Notes: generated from the letters alone by a model not told the origin. A stretch of 9,153 bases of DNA from Bacilli bacterium (GCA_900758895.1 CAAETG010000212.1:1-9153); one strand, 5' to 3'; counted from the stretch's first letter, positions 1 through 6,732 are shown. Made by a program: numbers and translations.

Positions 1-2
1 AA

Positions 3-326
3 GATAGATTTTTAGAATTAGGAACTGGATTTGCTCTTGTTGGCCATGAATATAAAATTAAAATAAATAATCATATATTTAGAATAGATTTATTATTCTT
101 CAATATAAATTTAAACTCTTACATTGTAATAGAATTAAAAACAAGAGAGTTTAAACCTCAAGATATAGGACAATTAGAATTATATGTAAATTATATTGAT
201 AACAATATTAAATTATCTAATCATAATAAAACTATTGGTATATTAATAGTTAAAAAGAAAGATAAATATGTAATAGAGTATGTTACTAATAAGGAGGTTT
301 TTATTACAACTTATAAATTGGTATAA
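3..326 (+). CDS. DUF1016/YhcG-like PDDEXK nuclease-family protein, C-terminal part (5' end outside window)
   Basis: An open frame enters from the left edge and encodes 107 residues before TAA. It resembles the C-terminal PDDEXK nuclease-like domain of DUF1016 (YhcG) proteins: FLELGTGFALVG, then FRIDLLFF (Asp at fragment residue 29), then VIELKTREFKPQ (Glu44 and Lys46), then IGILIVKKKDKYVIEY. The D...ExK spacing matches the catalytic core of this family. Family members are usually around 330-370 aa, so about two thirds of the protein lies outside the window. The tail after VIEY is a little shorter than I expect for the family, so slight C-terminal divergence is possible. DUF1016 proteins are common in accessory regions near restriction or mobile genes, and the cellular role is not settled. 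The family call is from recalled motifs. Confidence 0.75.
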   Translation, partial: DRFLELGTGFALVGHEYKIKINNHIFRIDLLFFNINLNSYIVIELKTREFKPQDIGQLELYVNYIDNNIKLSNHNKTIGILIVKKKDKYVIEYVTNKEVFITTYKLV

Positions 327-337
327 GTAAATAATGA

Positions 338-367
338 TTGTATTGTTTTGCTTGATGATGTTATAAT
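338..367 (+). promoter_or_regulatory. Candidate promoter for the TR-containing RNA
   Basis: An extended -10 element, TG-T-TATAAT (359-367), is preceded at 18 bp by a weak -35, TTGTAT (338-343). It starts just after the DUF1016 stop codon and would begin transcription near 374, about 25 bp before the TR-like repeat. The -10 is perfect and the -35 is poor (3 of 6 matches). The same TGTTATAAT string occurs at the retron promoter and before ychF. Confidence 0.5.
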
Positions 368-397
368 TGGGTTGGTTAATCTAGTTAAATGAAGCTA

Positions 398-500
398 GTC
401 TCCGTATAACTTTAATGCTACGAACAGTAATGCTTGGGTGTTCAATGTGAATTCGACTGGCAACCTCAACAACAACGTGAATAACACGCGAGGTGTGCGC
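398..500 (+). repeat. DGR-type template repeat (TR-like), homologous to 2201-2311
   Basis: From 399 to 467 this segment aligns without gaps to 2202-2270. After a length difference it matches again at GTGAAT (477-482 with 2286-2291) and GGTGTGCG (492-499 with 2304-2311). Read in the VR frame, 12 of 34 codons are AAC or AAT, the typical composition of a DGR template in which adenines are the mutable positions. In the 69-base block 11 of 18 TR adenines differ in the partner, against 10 of 51 non-adenines. GC is 39 of 80 at 421-500, well above the AT-rich surroundings. The frame is closed by TAG immediately upstream, so this is not a gene. It could instead be a decayed 3' fragment of another variable gene. 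Confidence 0.7.
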
Positions 501-636
501 TCAATACCCTTTTAAACTTAATATTTGGTTAAGGCTAAATAAAAAAGCATTAGGGTACAAGATTAATCATTGGATTTACTCCTAAATAAATAATATTGAT
601 ATTTTAAATCTTGTATTTAAAATTAGCACAATATGA

Positions 637-668
637 AAATAACCTCAGTTAAATGGGGTTATTTTTTT
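637..668. terminator. Intrinsic terminator, probably bidirectional
   Basis: A 10-bp stem (AAATAACCTC at 637-646, GGGGTTATTT at 655-664, one G-U pair) has an 8-base loop and is followed on the + strand by seven T (662-668). It would end the TR transcript. Read on the - strand it directly follows the stop codon of the XRE gene, with a weaker T-run. Confidence 0.8.
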
Positions 669-900
669 ACTCGTCTATTGGATTGAATAATTCTCTAATG
701 TCTATATTTAGTGCGTCGGCTATTCTACCTAATATTACAATAGAAAGTCCACGTTGTAGTTTTTTGCTTTCGATCTTAGCAAGATAATTCATTGTAATTC
801 CGACTTTGTCTGATAATTGTTGTTGTGTTAGTCCGGCATTTTCCCTTTGCTTTTTTATATTATATCTTATAATATCAAAATAATAATTATCACTATGCAT
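667..900 (-). CDS. XRE/Cro-C1 family helix-turn-helix regulator, small
   Basis: This 77-residue protein is almost entirely one HTH_3 domain. The helix-turn-helix spans about residues 24-45 (LTQQQLSDKVGITMNYLAKIE), followed by the family's typical helices (LGRIADALNIDIRELF). On the - strand the start ATG is preceded by AGGAGGA with 8 bases of spacing, a strong ribosome site that fixes this start. The gene is divergent from the variable surface-protein gene. Two matching 15-bp palindromes lie between them, so it probably represses that gene and perhaps itself; this regulatory link is inferred from layout. There is no sensor or catalytic domain. The stop codon overlaps the T-run of the terminator on the opposite strand. 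Any ligand or inducing signal is unknown. Confidence 0.88.
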   Translation of the reverse strand: MHSDNYYFDIIRYNIKKQRENAGLTQQQLSDKVGITMNYLAKIESKKLQRGLSIVILGRIADALNIDIRELFNPIDE

Positions 901-926
901 TTATACTGTCCTCCTATTTATTATTA

Positions 927-941
927 TGGACAAATTGTCCA
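927..941. promoter_or_regulatory. Operator-like palindrome O1 (TGGAC-N5-GTCCA)
   Basis: The perfect 5-bp arms TGGAC and GTCCA enclose AAATT, and the inner AA/TT also pair. It lies 26 bp upstream of the XRE start codon. It has the same arms and spacer length as the second palindrome at 952-966, with centres 25 bp apart. It is the likely binding site of the divergent XRE protein, which is inferred. Confidence 0.65.
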
Positions 942-951
942 CAAAAATATA

Positions 952-966
952 TGGACATAAAGTCCA
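952..966. promoter_or_regulatory. Operator-like palindrome O2 (TGGAC-N5-GTCCA) over the -35 box
   Basis: The arms are identical to those of O1, enclosing ATAAA, and the palindrome can be extended by one A-T pair (951-967). Its left arm is the -35 hexamer of the promoter at 952-980, so a bound protein would block RNA polymerase at the variable surface-protein gene. Confidence 0.68.
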
Positions 967-980
967 TGCTGTGATATAAT
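952..980 (+). promoter_or_regulatory. Promoter of the variable surface-protein gene
   Basis: -35 TGGACA (952-957), a 17-bp spacer, and -10 TATAAT (975-980) with an extended TG (972-973). Transcription should start near 987, about 20 bases before the ATG at 1008. The -35 lies inside palindrome O2. Confidence 0.75.
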
Positions 981-1007
981 TTTTTTGATAATATCGGAAA
1001 GTAGGTA

Positions 1008-2390
1008 ATGAAATTGAAAAATGATAATATTAAATTTGAAATAATTCACTTTCATAAAAAAAGAATATATTTTTTGTGTGGATTTGTCTGTGTAGTTGTA
1101 CTTCTGGTAGTATTTATTATTGGCAGAAGTTACGCAAGATATCATGTAACAGAATTTATTCCACTTTTAAACGGAACAATTAACTATGACTTAGCCGATT
1201 TAAATGCCATAGCAGTCTATATTGAGGAAGGAGATGACTACTCTAAAAGTGATACTATTCCCTCAAATGGATATATTTTTAATCAAGAGGCCAGTTATTA
1301 TACAGTTAATGGTGAAGAAGATGCTAGTATTATAGTTAGTTATGATGTCAATACCCAAAGTTTAAGTGTATCCCCATTAACAACACAAGGTACTAAATGT
1401 TATTTGTATTTTGATGAACATATATTAGCTAAAGACACAATTTTAGCGAATAAAACGATATCTGATGCAAGAAGTGGAGCTATTACGGGAACATTATCAA
1501 CTGATACAACAGGAACAATATACCGGGTAGCAGATGATGATGGTGATAGTTATGTATTTGCCGGAGCACCAACTGATAACTGGGTATCATTTGCAGGATA
1601 CTACTGGCGAATTATTCGAATTAATGGAGATGGCTCTATCAGACTAATCTATAACGGAATCAGTACGGCAACAACTGGTTCAGGAACTATGATTAGTAGT
1701 TCCCAAGCATTTAATAGTTTATATGATGATAATGCTTATGTAGGATATATGTATGGAAGTACAGGGGCAAGTAGTTATGCATCAACTCATACTAATACAA
1801 ATAATAGTTCCATTAAAACTGTTGTAGATAAATGGTATCGAGATAACCTATTACAATATGCCCAATATATCAGTACAGAAGCTGGATTTTGTGGAGATAG
1901 AGAAATGGTAAGTGGTTATTCAGGATACGGAACCTTAGGGTATGGATCGAATAACACAGTATATGCACCAACAAGTAGATTTTTGAATACAAGTTGGATT
2001 AACTTAGGAACACAAAATCCAACATTAAAATGTAGTCAAAGTAATGATTTATATATGGTAAGTGGAAGTAGTAAAGGGAATCATGTCTTAACGTATCCAA
2101 TTGGACTAATTACCGCCGATGAAGTAGTATTAGTAGGAGGATTTGGAGGAACCTCAAATAATAGTTATTACCTTTATAATAATGCAAATTACTGGACGAT
2201 GTCTCCACTTAGCTATAATGCTGTGAACGGCAGCGCTATCGTGTTCCTTGTGTGGTCGTCTGGCAGCCTCTCTAGTGGCGGCAGCGTGAATTGGACTGGG
2301 TCCGGTGTGCGTCCAGTCATCAATTTGTCAGTTGATGTGACCATTTCTTCGGGTGATGGCATTAGTTCTAATCCTTATGTGATTTCTTAA
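1008..2390 (+). CDS. Membrane-anchored surface protein with C-terminal C-type-lectin-like variable region (DGR target type)
   Basis: The 460-residue protein has a basic N-terminus and one membrane segment (about 20-38), then an extracellular part with few recognisable motifs (45-185). From about 190 a C-terminal domain contains YYWRIIRINGDGS (198-210), NYWTMSP (394-400) and GVRPVINL (433-440), with a tail ending SNPYVIS. This pattern belongs to the C-type-lectin/formylglycine-enzyme-like folds that carry DGR variable regions in many gut Firmicutes. Residues 399-435 are encoded by the repeat shared with 398-500. Likely role: a surface binding protein of unknown ligand with a diversifiable face, inferred. 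The start follows GGAAAGTAGG, a modest ribosome site. The VR codons (GGC, AGC, CTC, TCG) and GC (55 of 90 at 2221-2310) are unlike the rest of the gene. It is transcribed alone and ends at its own terminator. Confidence 0.75.
   Translation: MKLKNDNIKFEIIHFHKKRIYFLCGFVCVVVLLVVFIIGRSYARYHVTEFIPLLNGTINYDLADLNAIAVYIEEGDDYSKSDTIPSNGYIFNQEASYYTVNGEEDASIIVSYDVNTQSLSVSPLTTQGTKCYLYFDEHILAKDTILANKTISDARSGAITGTLSTDTTGTIYRVADDDGDSYVFAGAPTDNWVSFAGYYWRIIRINGDGSIRLIYNGISTATTGSGTMISSSQAFNSLYDDNAYVGYMYGSTGASSYASTHTNTNNSSIKTVVDKWYRDNLLQYAQYISTEAGFCGDREMVSGYSGYGTLGYGSNNTVYAPTSRFLNTSWINLGTQNPTLKCSQSNDLYMVSGSSKGNHVLTYPIGLITADEVVLVGGFGGTSNNSYYLYNNANYWTMSPLSYNAVNGSAIVFLVWSSGSLSSGGSVNWTGSGVRPVINLSVDVTISSGDGISSNPYVIS
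2201..2311 (+). repeat. Variable repeat (VR-like) at the 3' end of the surface-protein gene
   Basis: This is the partner of the TR-like repeat at 398-500. It matches ungapped over 2202-2270 and again at GTGAAT (2286-2291) and GGTGTGCG (2304-2311). Relative to the upstream copy it has two extra codons at 2271-2285 and one extra codon at 2292-2303. It encodes residues 399-435. Invariant codons (GCT, GTG, TTC, TCG, GGC, CTC) alternate with codons that are AAC, AAT or ACT in the template and something else here. The indels and the 10 non-adenine differences mean this exact TR was probably not the last donor. Confidence 0.7.
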
Positions 2391-2416
2391 GAGCTAGTGC
2401 TCTTTTTCTTTTTTTT
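2389..2416 (+). terminator. Intrinsic terminator of the surface-protein gene
   Basis: A perfect 6-bp stem AAGAGC (2389-2394) and GCTCTT (2399-2404) with loop TAGT is followed by a long T-rich run to 2416. The stem begins within the stop codon. Confidence 0.88.
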
Positions 2417-2435
2417 AAATTTCATTCATTTATTA

Positions 2436-2464
2436 AAGACAAATTTAGAATAATATGTTAAAAT
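2436..2464 (+). promoter_or_regulatory. Promoter of the parA operon
   Basis: -35 AAGACA (2436-2441), a 17-bp spacer, and -10 TAAAAT (2459-2464) with an extended TG (2456-2457). It is the only good candidate between the upstream terminator and parA, leaving a leader of about 35 bases that contains the ribosome site AGAGGTG. Confidence 0.55.
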
Positions 2465-2505
2465 ATTTTTAGTTATCTAATAATTTATAAAGAGGTGTAG
2501 CATAA

Positions 2506-3291
2506 ATGGCAAAGGTAATATCATTAGTTAATCAAAAAGGTGGAGTTGGGAAGACTACCACTAGCATCAATTTAGCTGCTGCTTTGGGTGTAGAAGGTAA
2601 AAAAACCCTTTTAATTGATTTAGATCCCCAAAGAAATGCTACGACTGGACTAGGACTTTCTAATGGTGATTATGAGCATGATGTTTATGAAGTTATGGCC
2701 GGAGTGTGCAGTATTAAGAGTGCTATAAAAAAAACGAAATTTAAGAATTTATCTATTTTACCATCTACCATTAATTTAGCAGGTGTAGATGTAGAATTTG
2801 TTAAAAAAATGTTAGAAGATCCAGAGTTTAGGCAAAATGAACAATTAAGAAAAGCAATCGAAGAAATTAGAGATAGCTATGATTATATTATCATTGATTG
2901 TCAACCAGCTTTGGGGCTTGCAACAATGAATGCACTAGTCGCAAGTGATTCGGTAATCATTCCTGTTCAATGTGAATTCTTTGCACTTGAGGGAATTACG
3001 CAACTACTAAATTCCATTATTATGGTACAATCAAGTATGAATCCAACTTTACGAATAGAGGGAGTTCTTTTAACAATGCTTGATGGTAGAACGATTATTG
3101 GTTTGGAAGTTATTGAGGAAGTTCGTAAATACTTTAAAGATAAAGTATTTAATACGATTATTCCGAGATTAGTAAGATTAGTAGAAGCTCCAAGTCATGG
3201 GAAACCAATCAATGAATATGATCCAAAAAGTAAAGCGACAATGGCATATGCCAATTTAGCAAAGGAAGTGATCAGTCGTGACGGAAACTAG
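2506..3291 (+). CDS. parA: ParA/Soj chromosome-partitioning ATPase
   Basis: The 261-residue protein is of the usual Soj length. It has a deviant Walker A KGGVGKTT at residues 11-18, with the signature Lys at 11 and the catalytic Lys at 16. A' is LLIDLDPQ (35-42) and Walker B is YIIIDCQP (127-134). The family tail RLVRLVEAPSHGKPI is at about 221-235. ParA dimers bind DNA non-specifically when ATP-bound, are dissociated by ParB, and so move or position replication origins; in Bacillus, Soj also acts on DnaA. The start follows AGAGGTG with suitable spacing. The 3' end overlaps parB by 14 bases, indicating translational coupling. The chromosomal rather than plasmid role is inferred from the neighbours (MscS, DUF951, ychF). 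I saw no full parS-like palindrome in the window. Confidence 0.96.
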   Translation: MAKVISLVNQKGGVGKTTTSINLAAALGVEGKKTLLIDLDPQRNATTGLGLSNGDYEHDVYEVMAGVCSIKSAIKKTKFKNLSILPSTINLAGVDVEFVKKMLEDPEFRQNEQLRKAIEEIRDSYDYIIIDCQPALGLATMNALVASDSVIIPVQCEFFALEGITQLLNSIIMVQSSMNPTLRIEGVLLTMLDGRTIIGLEVIEEVRKYFKDKVFNTIIPRLVRLVEAPSHGKPINEYDPKSKATMAYANLAKEVISRDGN

Positions 3292-4171
3292 AAAAAAAGC
3301 TTTAGGAAAGGGATTAGAACAATTATTTTCAAATGAAGTCATTAATTTTGATCATTTTGAAAAAGAAATTGTAGATGAAGGAAAAAATAGTGGTGGAATT
3401 GTAGAAATTCCACTTGATGAAATTAGAAGCAATCCTTATCAACCAAGAGTGATTTTTGATAGTGAAGCATTAGAAGAGCTTGCTAATTCTATTAAAGAAC
3501 ATGGTGTTATTCAACCTATTATTGTAAAAAAAGGAATTAAAGGATTTGAGTTAGTAGCAGGTGAACGTAGAACTCGGGCTGCCAAACTAGCTGGACTTAA
3601 AAATATTCCGGCGATAATTAAAGAATTTAACGATGTAGAAATGATGGAAATCGCTCTTATTGAAAATATTGAGCGTGAAAATTTAAATCCAATTGAAGAG
3701 GCAAAAGCTTATGAGAATATTTTAAAGATTAACAATATTACACAAGAAGAACTCGCTCGTAAATTCTCTAAAAGTAGAAGTTATATTACGAATATGCTTG
3801 GCTTACTAACTTTACCTGATATGGTTATCAAGCTTGTTGAATCAAAAGAGTTATCTATGGGACATGCAAGAAGTTTAAGTAAACTTGAGGATCCTCGTAA
3901 AATAGAGGAATTAGCACTTAGAATTGTTCGTGATGATTTAAGTGTTCGTGATACTGAAAAATTGATTCAATCTCTTGATTTACCAAAGAAACATACGATT
4001 AGTAGAAATAATAATTTTGATATTCGCTATAGTATTTATGAAAATTTATGTCGGGAAAAATTAGGAGTAAAAGTTAAGATCAATAATAAAAAGATAGAAA
4101 TTCCTTATAAAGATGAAGAAGAGTTAGCAAGAATATTAGAAGAATTAAATATTAATATTGAAGGAGAGTAG
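3278..4171 (+). CDS. parB: ParB/Spo0J chromosome-partitioning CTPase and parS-binding protein
   Basis: 297 residues with the full family architecture. The N-terminal ALGKGLEQLF motif (8-17) interacts with ParA. The ParB/Srx CTP-binding domain carries IPLDEIRSNPYQPR (44-57) and GERRTRAAKLAG (95-106). ENIERENLNPIEEA (129-142) follows, then the parS-reading HTH (about 154-175, ITQEELARKFSKSRSYITN), SMGHARSL (193-200) and a C-terminal dimerisation region. ParB loads at parS sites, slides as a CTP-dependent clamp and stimulates ParA. The start is GTG at 3278, preceded by AAGGAAG inside parA. The reading frame overlaps parA and ends one base before the MscS start. It resembles Spo0J more than the nucleoid-occlusion paralogue Noc, on context rather than motif. 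Confidence 0.96.
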   Translation: MTETRKKALGKGLEQLFSNEVINFDHFEKEIVDEGKNSGGIVEIPLDEIRSNPYQPRVIFDSEALEELANSIKEHGVIQPIIVKKGIKGFELVAGERRTRAAKLAGLKNIPAIIKEFNDVEMMEIALIENIERENLNPIEEAKAYENILKINNITQEELARKFSKSRSYITNMLGLLTLPDMVIKLVESKELSMGHARSLSKLEDPRKIEELALRIVRDDLSVRDTEKLIQSLDLPKKHTISRNNNFDIRYSIYENLCREKLGVKVKINNKKIEIPYKDEEELARILEELNINIEGE

Positions 4172-4172
4172 A

Positions 4173-4988
4173 ATGGAATTTTTAGAAAAAGCAATTGATG
4201 TTATTATGACAAAACAAATCTTTGGAACAGCAATGGTTATATTTGTAACATTCCTTTTAATTACCATTATTAATAAAGGTATTGAAAAAATTATGATTAA
4301 AGGAAAAACTTCTTTTGAAGTAAAGAGAAGGAAAACGATTATTAAATTATTTCAAAGTTTGTTTAAATATGTTCTAATTGTCATTGCTATGCTTGTTATT
4401 CTGGATTTTTATGGTGTTAATACGCGAAGTTTAATTGCAAGTTTAGGAGTGGCAGGAGTTGTTTTAGGTCTTGCACTTCAAGATACGGTAAAAGACTTAA
4501 TTAGTGGAACGATGCTTATTATGGAAAATTATTTAGCAGTAGGAGATACAGTTACTTATAATAATTTTACTGGAGAAGTAATAGAACTTGGCCTTCGTAC
4601 TACCAAAATTAAAGGATTTGATGGTGAGGTCATGATTATTGCTAATCGTAATATTGATACGATTATTAATGCTTCTCAAAAGAAAGCTACTCTTTATATT
4701 AATATTCCAACAGCTTATGAAGAGAATGTTGAGAAAGTAGAAAGAATTTTAACTGAAGTGATTGATCAAGCAAAAGAAGATAAAGTTGTTTTACCAGATT
4801 CGGCTTATCTTGGTGTTAATGGCTTAGAATCTAATGGTGTTAATTATCTTATTTATGTTGTTTGTAATCAAGATGATCGATATAAAGTGAATCGTGAAAT
4901 TTTGAAACGAGTAAAACTTGCTTATGATCAAAATAAAATAAAAATTCCTTATGAACAAGTTGAGGTGCATCATGGAAAAGACATTTAG
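4173..4988 (+). CDS. MscS-family mechanosensitive ion channel
   Basis: 271 residues. Three membrane segments are visible (about 17-35, 62-82 and 86-115). The third has the Gly/Ala-rich pore helix pattern SLGVAGVVLGLALQDTVKDL, followed by the beta domain (AVGDTV at 122-127, then GEVIELGLRTTKI) and a soluble alpha/beta C-terminal part. These channels open under membrane tension to release solutes on osmotic downshock. I start at ATG 4173, which has AAGGAGA ahead of it. A TTG at 4158 in the same frame would swallow that ribosome site and add five non-family residues. The gene lies one base after parB and overlaps the DUF951 gene by 17 bases, so it is part of the operon. The parB-mscS-DUF951-ychF order is familiar from Staphylococcus and related genera. 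Confidence 0.92.
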   Translation: MEFLEKAIDVIMTKQIFGTAMVIFVTFLLITIINKGIEKIMIKGKTSFEVKRRKTIIKLFQSLFKYVLIVIAMLVILDFYGVNTRSLIASLGVAGVVLGLALQDTVKDLISGTMLIMENYLAVGDTVTYNNFTGEVIELGLRTTKIKGFDGEVMIIANRNIDTIINASQKKATLYINIPTAYEENVEKVERILTEVIDQAKEDKVVLPDSAYLGVNGLESNGVNYLIYVVCNQDDRYKVNREILKRVKLAYDQNKIKIPYEQVEVHHGKDI

Positions 4989-5178
4989 TTTGGGTGATTG
5001 TGTAGTTATGAAAAAACCTCATGCTTGTGGTGAAAATAAGTGGCAAATTATTCGGGTTGGTGTTGATATTAAAATTAAATGTATGAATTGTGGACGAGAA
5101 GTCATGATTGATCGTTTAGAATTTATGCGAAAACTAAAAAAAGTTTTGGGTGAAGAAAATGAAGAAAAGAAAGCTTAA
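4972..5178 (+). CDS. DUF951 small zinc-ribbon-like protein (YyzM family)
   Basis: A 68-residue protein with the DUF951 pattern: FSLGDCVVMKKPHACG, then W-I-R-G, then VDIKIKCMNCGREVMIDR. The Cys at 19 with CxxC at 37-40 suggest a small metal-binding or nucleic-acid-binding fold. The function is unknown. Its nearly constant position between an MscS gene and ychF in Firmicutes is the main clue to a housekeeping role. I start at ATG 4972, which has GAGGTG five bases upstream. An ATG at 4951 in frame would add seven residues outside the family pattern. It overlaps MscS upstream and the transporter downstream. Confidence 0.88.
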   Translation: MEKTFSLGDCVVMKKPHACGENKWQIIRVGVDIKIKCMNCGREVMIDRLEFMRKLKKVLGEENEEKKA

Positions 5179-6706
5179 AGAAAGAATTACATTAGACCCC
5201 ATTATGACATTGTTAATTTTAATTGTTTTAACGATTGTTATTAGTGGATTTTTATCTTTATTAGGTGTACAAGTTACTTATAATTCTATTACAGATAGCG
5301 TTACTTTTGATTATACACAAAGTTTAGTTTCTGTTGAGTCTTTGTTTAGTTTAAGTGGACTAAAATATATTTTTACAACCACTGTTTCTAACTTTGTTTC
5401 CTTTAAACCATTATCCAGTTTAATTATCATTTTGATTGGTATTGGTGTTATGGAGAAGAGTGGATTTTTAAAAACATTCGTTACTCTTTTAACAAAGAAA
5501 GCAAAAAAGAAAACAGTTACTTTTGTTTTAGTACTTATCTGTGTACTTTCTAGTATTATGGGAGATCTTCCTTTTGTTGTACTTATTCCTCTTAGTGCTC
5601 TTATCTTTATTTATGGGCATCGAAATCCTTATATTGGTATTATAGCTAGTTATGCAGCATTATCAGCAGGATCTGGTATTAGTTTTTTCCTTACTAGTAC
5701 CGATTCCGCTTTAATGAATTATACTTTACTTGGTGCGCATGTATTAGATGGATCTTACGCTTTGGGAACAACAGCATTTATTCTTATTATGGCAGTAGCA
5801 GTTATTTTGGTTACTTTTGCTATTACCTTTATTACTGAAAATATTATTGCACCTAGACTTCCTAAATATGAATTTCCAGAGGAAGAAATGGAAAGTGAAT
5901 TTACACTTACAAGGAAACAACTACGTGGTTTGATTATTGCTGGTTTTGCTGGATTATTATATTTGTTATTCTTTATCTATTCTATTATTCCAGGACTTCC
6001 TTTATCAGGAGCATTGCTGGATTATTCTCAAAATTTTTATATTGATAAACTATTTAGTGTTGATTCTTTCTTTAGTACAGGTTTTGTCTTTGTTGTTACG
6101 ATGTTTTTTGTTATTCTTGGACTTTTCTATGGACTTGGTGCTAAAACAATTCGCAATAATAAAGACTTATGTGATGATTTAGGACATAGTTTAGATGGTA
6201 TTGGAAAGACGCTAGTTCTTATTTTCTTTGCTTCTACTTTTATTAGTATTTTTAAGAGTACTAATATAGGTGAAGTAATTACGGCAGCTTTAACAAATAT
6301 TATGACTATCGATGGACTTGGTGCTTTCCCACTTATTGTGATCTTGTTTATTGTTAGTGCGATTGTTACTCTTTTCTTGCCAGGATCTACATTTAAATGG
6401 GCCATTATGGCAGGAATTGCTGTGCCAGCATTCATGAATGTGGGACTTACTCCAGAATTTGCACAAGTTATATTTAGGTTTGGTGAAAGTGTAACGATGG
6501 GTCTTACTCCACTTGCTACTTATTATGTTATTTATCTAGCTTATTTGGAAAAATATAATCAAGATAAAAAGCCAATTAATTTGTTTAAAACTCTTAAATT
6601 TCAGGTTCCTTATAGTGTTGCAGTCGGTGTAATTTTACTGGGATTATTAATTGTTTGGTATATTATTGGTTTACCACTTGGTATTGGTGGATCTACTACT
6701 ATTTAA
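5159..6706 (+). CDS. AbgT-family transporter (p-aminobenzoyl-glutamate / antimetabolite type)
   Basis: 515 residues, near the usual AbgT length, with many hydrophobic membrane segments. Family landmarks are GDLPFVVLIP (about 135-144), an Asp/Ser-rich re-entrant region SGISFFLTSTDSALMN, PGSTFKWAIMAGIAVP (about 408-423), and the C-terminal FGESVTMGLTPLATY. Characterised members either import p-aminobenzoyl-glutamate (AbgT) or export sulfonamides (MtrF, YdaH); the substrate here cannot be read from sequence. ATG 5159 is chosen because GGGTGA lies at a fitting distance; GTG 5150 would add three residues. The gene overlaps DUF951 by 20 bases and closes the operon before a strong terminator. It is not a usual member of the parB-mscS-DUF951-ychF block, so it is probably a lineage-specific insertion. 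Confidence 0.87.
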   Translation: MKKRKLKERITLDPIMTLLILIVLTIVISGFLSLLGVQVTYNSITDSVTFDYTQSLVSVESLFSLSGLKYIFTTTVSNFVSFKPLSSLIIILIGIGVMEKSGFLKTFVTLLTKKAKKKTVTFVLVLICVLSSIMGDLPFVVLIPLSALIFIYGHRNPYIGIIASYAALSAGSGISFFLTSTDSALMNYTLLGAHVLDGSYALGTTAFILIMAVAVILVTFAITFITENIIAPRLPKYEFPEEEMESEFTLTRKQLRGLIIAGFAGLLYLLFFIYSIIPGLPLSGALLDYSQNFYIDKLFSVDSFFSTGFVFVVTMFFVILGLFYGLGAKTIRNNKDLCDDLGHSLDGIGKTLVLIFFASTFISIFKSTNIGEVITAALTNIMTIDGLGAFPLIVILFIVSAIVTLFLPGSTFKWAIMAGIAVPAFMNVGLTPEFAQVIFRFGESVTMGLTPLATYYVIYLAYLEKYNQDKKPINLFKTLKFQVPYSVAVGVILLGLLIVWYIIGLPLGIGGSTTI

Positions 6707-6731
6707 CGTCGGTTTTTAACCGATGTTTTTT
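6705..6731 (+). terminator. Intrinsic terminator of the parA-to-transporter operon
   Basis: A 10-bp stem (AACGTCGGTT 6705-6714, AACCGATGTT 6718-6727, one G-U) with loop TTT and a T-run to 6731. It separates the operon from the retron promoter, which begins two bases later. Confidence 0.92.
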
Positions 6732-6732
6732 C

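Larger units (their letters stand above)
374..668 (+). ncRNA. Candidate free-standing template-repeat RNA (orphan DGR TR plus structured 3' spacer)
   Basis: This non-coding stretch of about 290 bases lies between the extended -10 at 359-367 and the terminator at 637-668. It holds the TR-like repeat (398-500) followed by about 140 bases with two adjacent paired regions: TACCCT (505-510) with AGGGTA (552-557), and CAAGATT (558-564) with AATCTTG (607-613). No start codon leads into the frame through the repeat: the codon just upstream (396-398) is TAG, and the frame ends at TAA 513-515. In known DGRs the template RNA includes a spacer 3' of TR that is needed for cDNA priming, and this layout resembles that. 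The RNA itself is inferred. Confidence 0.45.

Noticed and set aside
399..515. Treating the Asn-rich open stretch as a small protein gene
   Set aside because: TAG lies immediately upstream in frame, there is no start codon or ribosome site, and the A-rich codon pattern is better explained as a template repeat.
924..1145. Open frame of 73 codons on the - strand across the XRE/variable-gene intergenic region
   Set aside because: It covers the promoter, both palindromes and the start of the surface-protein gene, and its product is low-complexity and unlike any family. It is a shadow frame.
4849..5046. Open frame on the - strand over the MscS/DUF951 junction
   Set aside because: Antisense to two well-supported overlapping genes, with no ribosome site and no recognisable protein.
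5937..6435. Two further open frames (5937-6182 on +, 6127-6435 on -) inside the transporter gene
   Set aside because: Both are contained in the AbgT-family gene and reflect its hydrophobic codon content.
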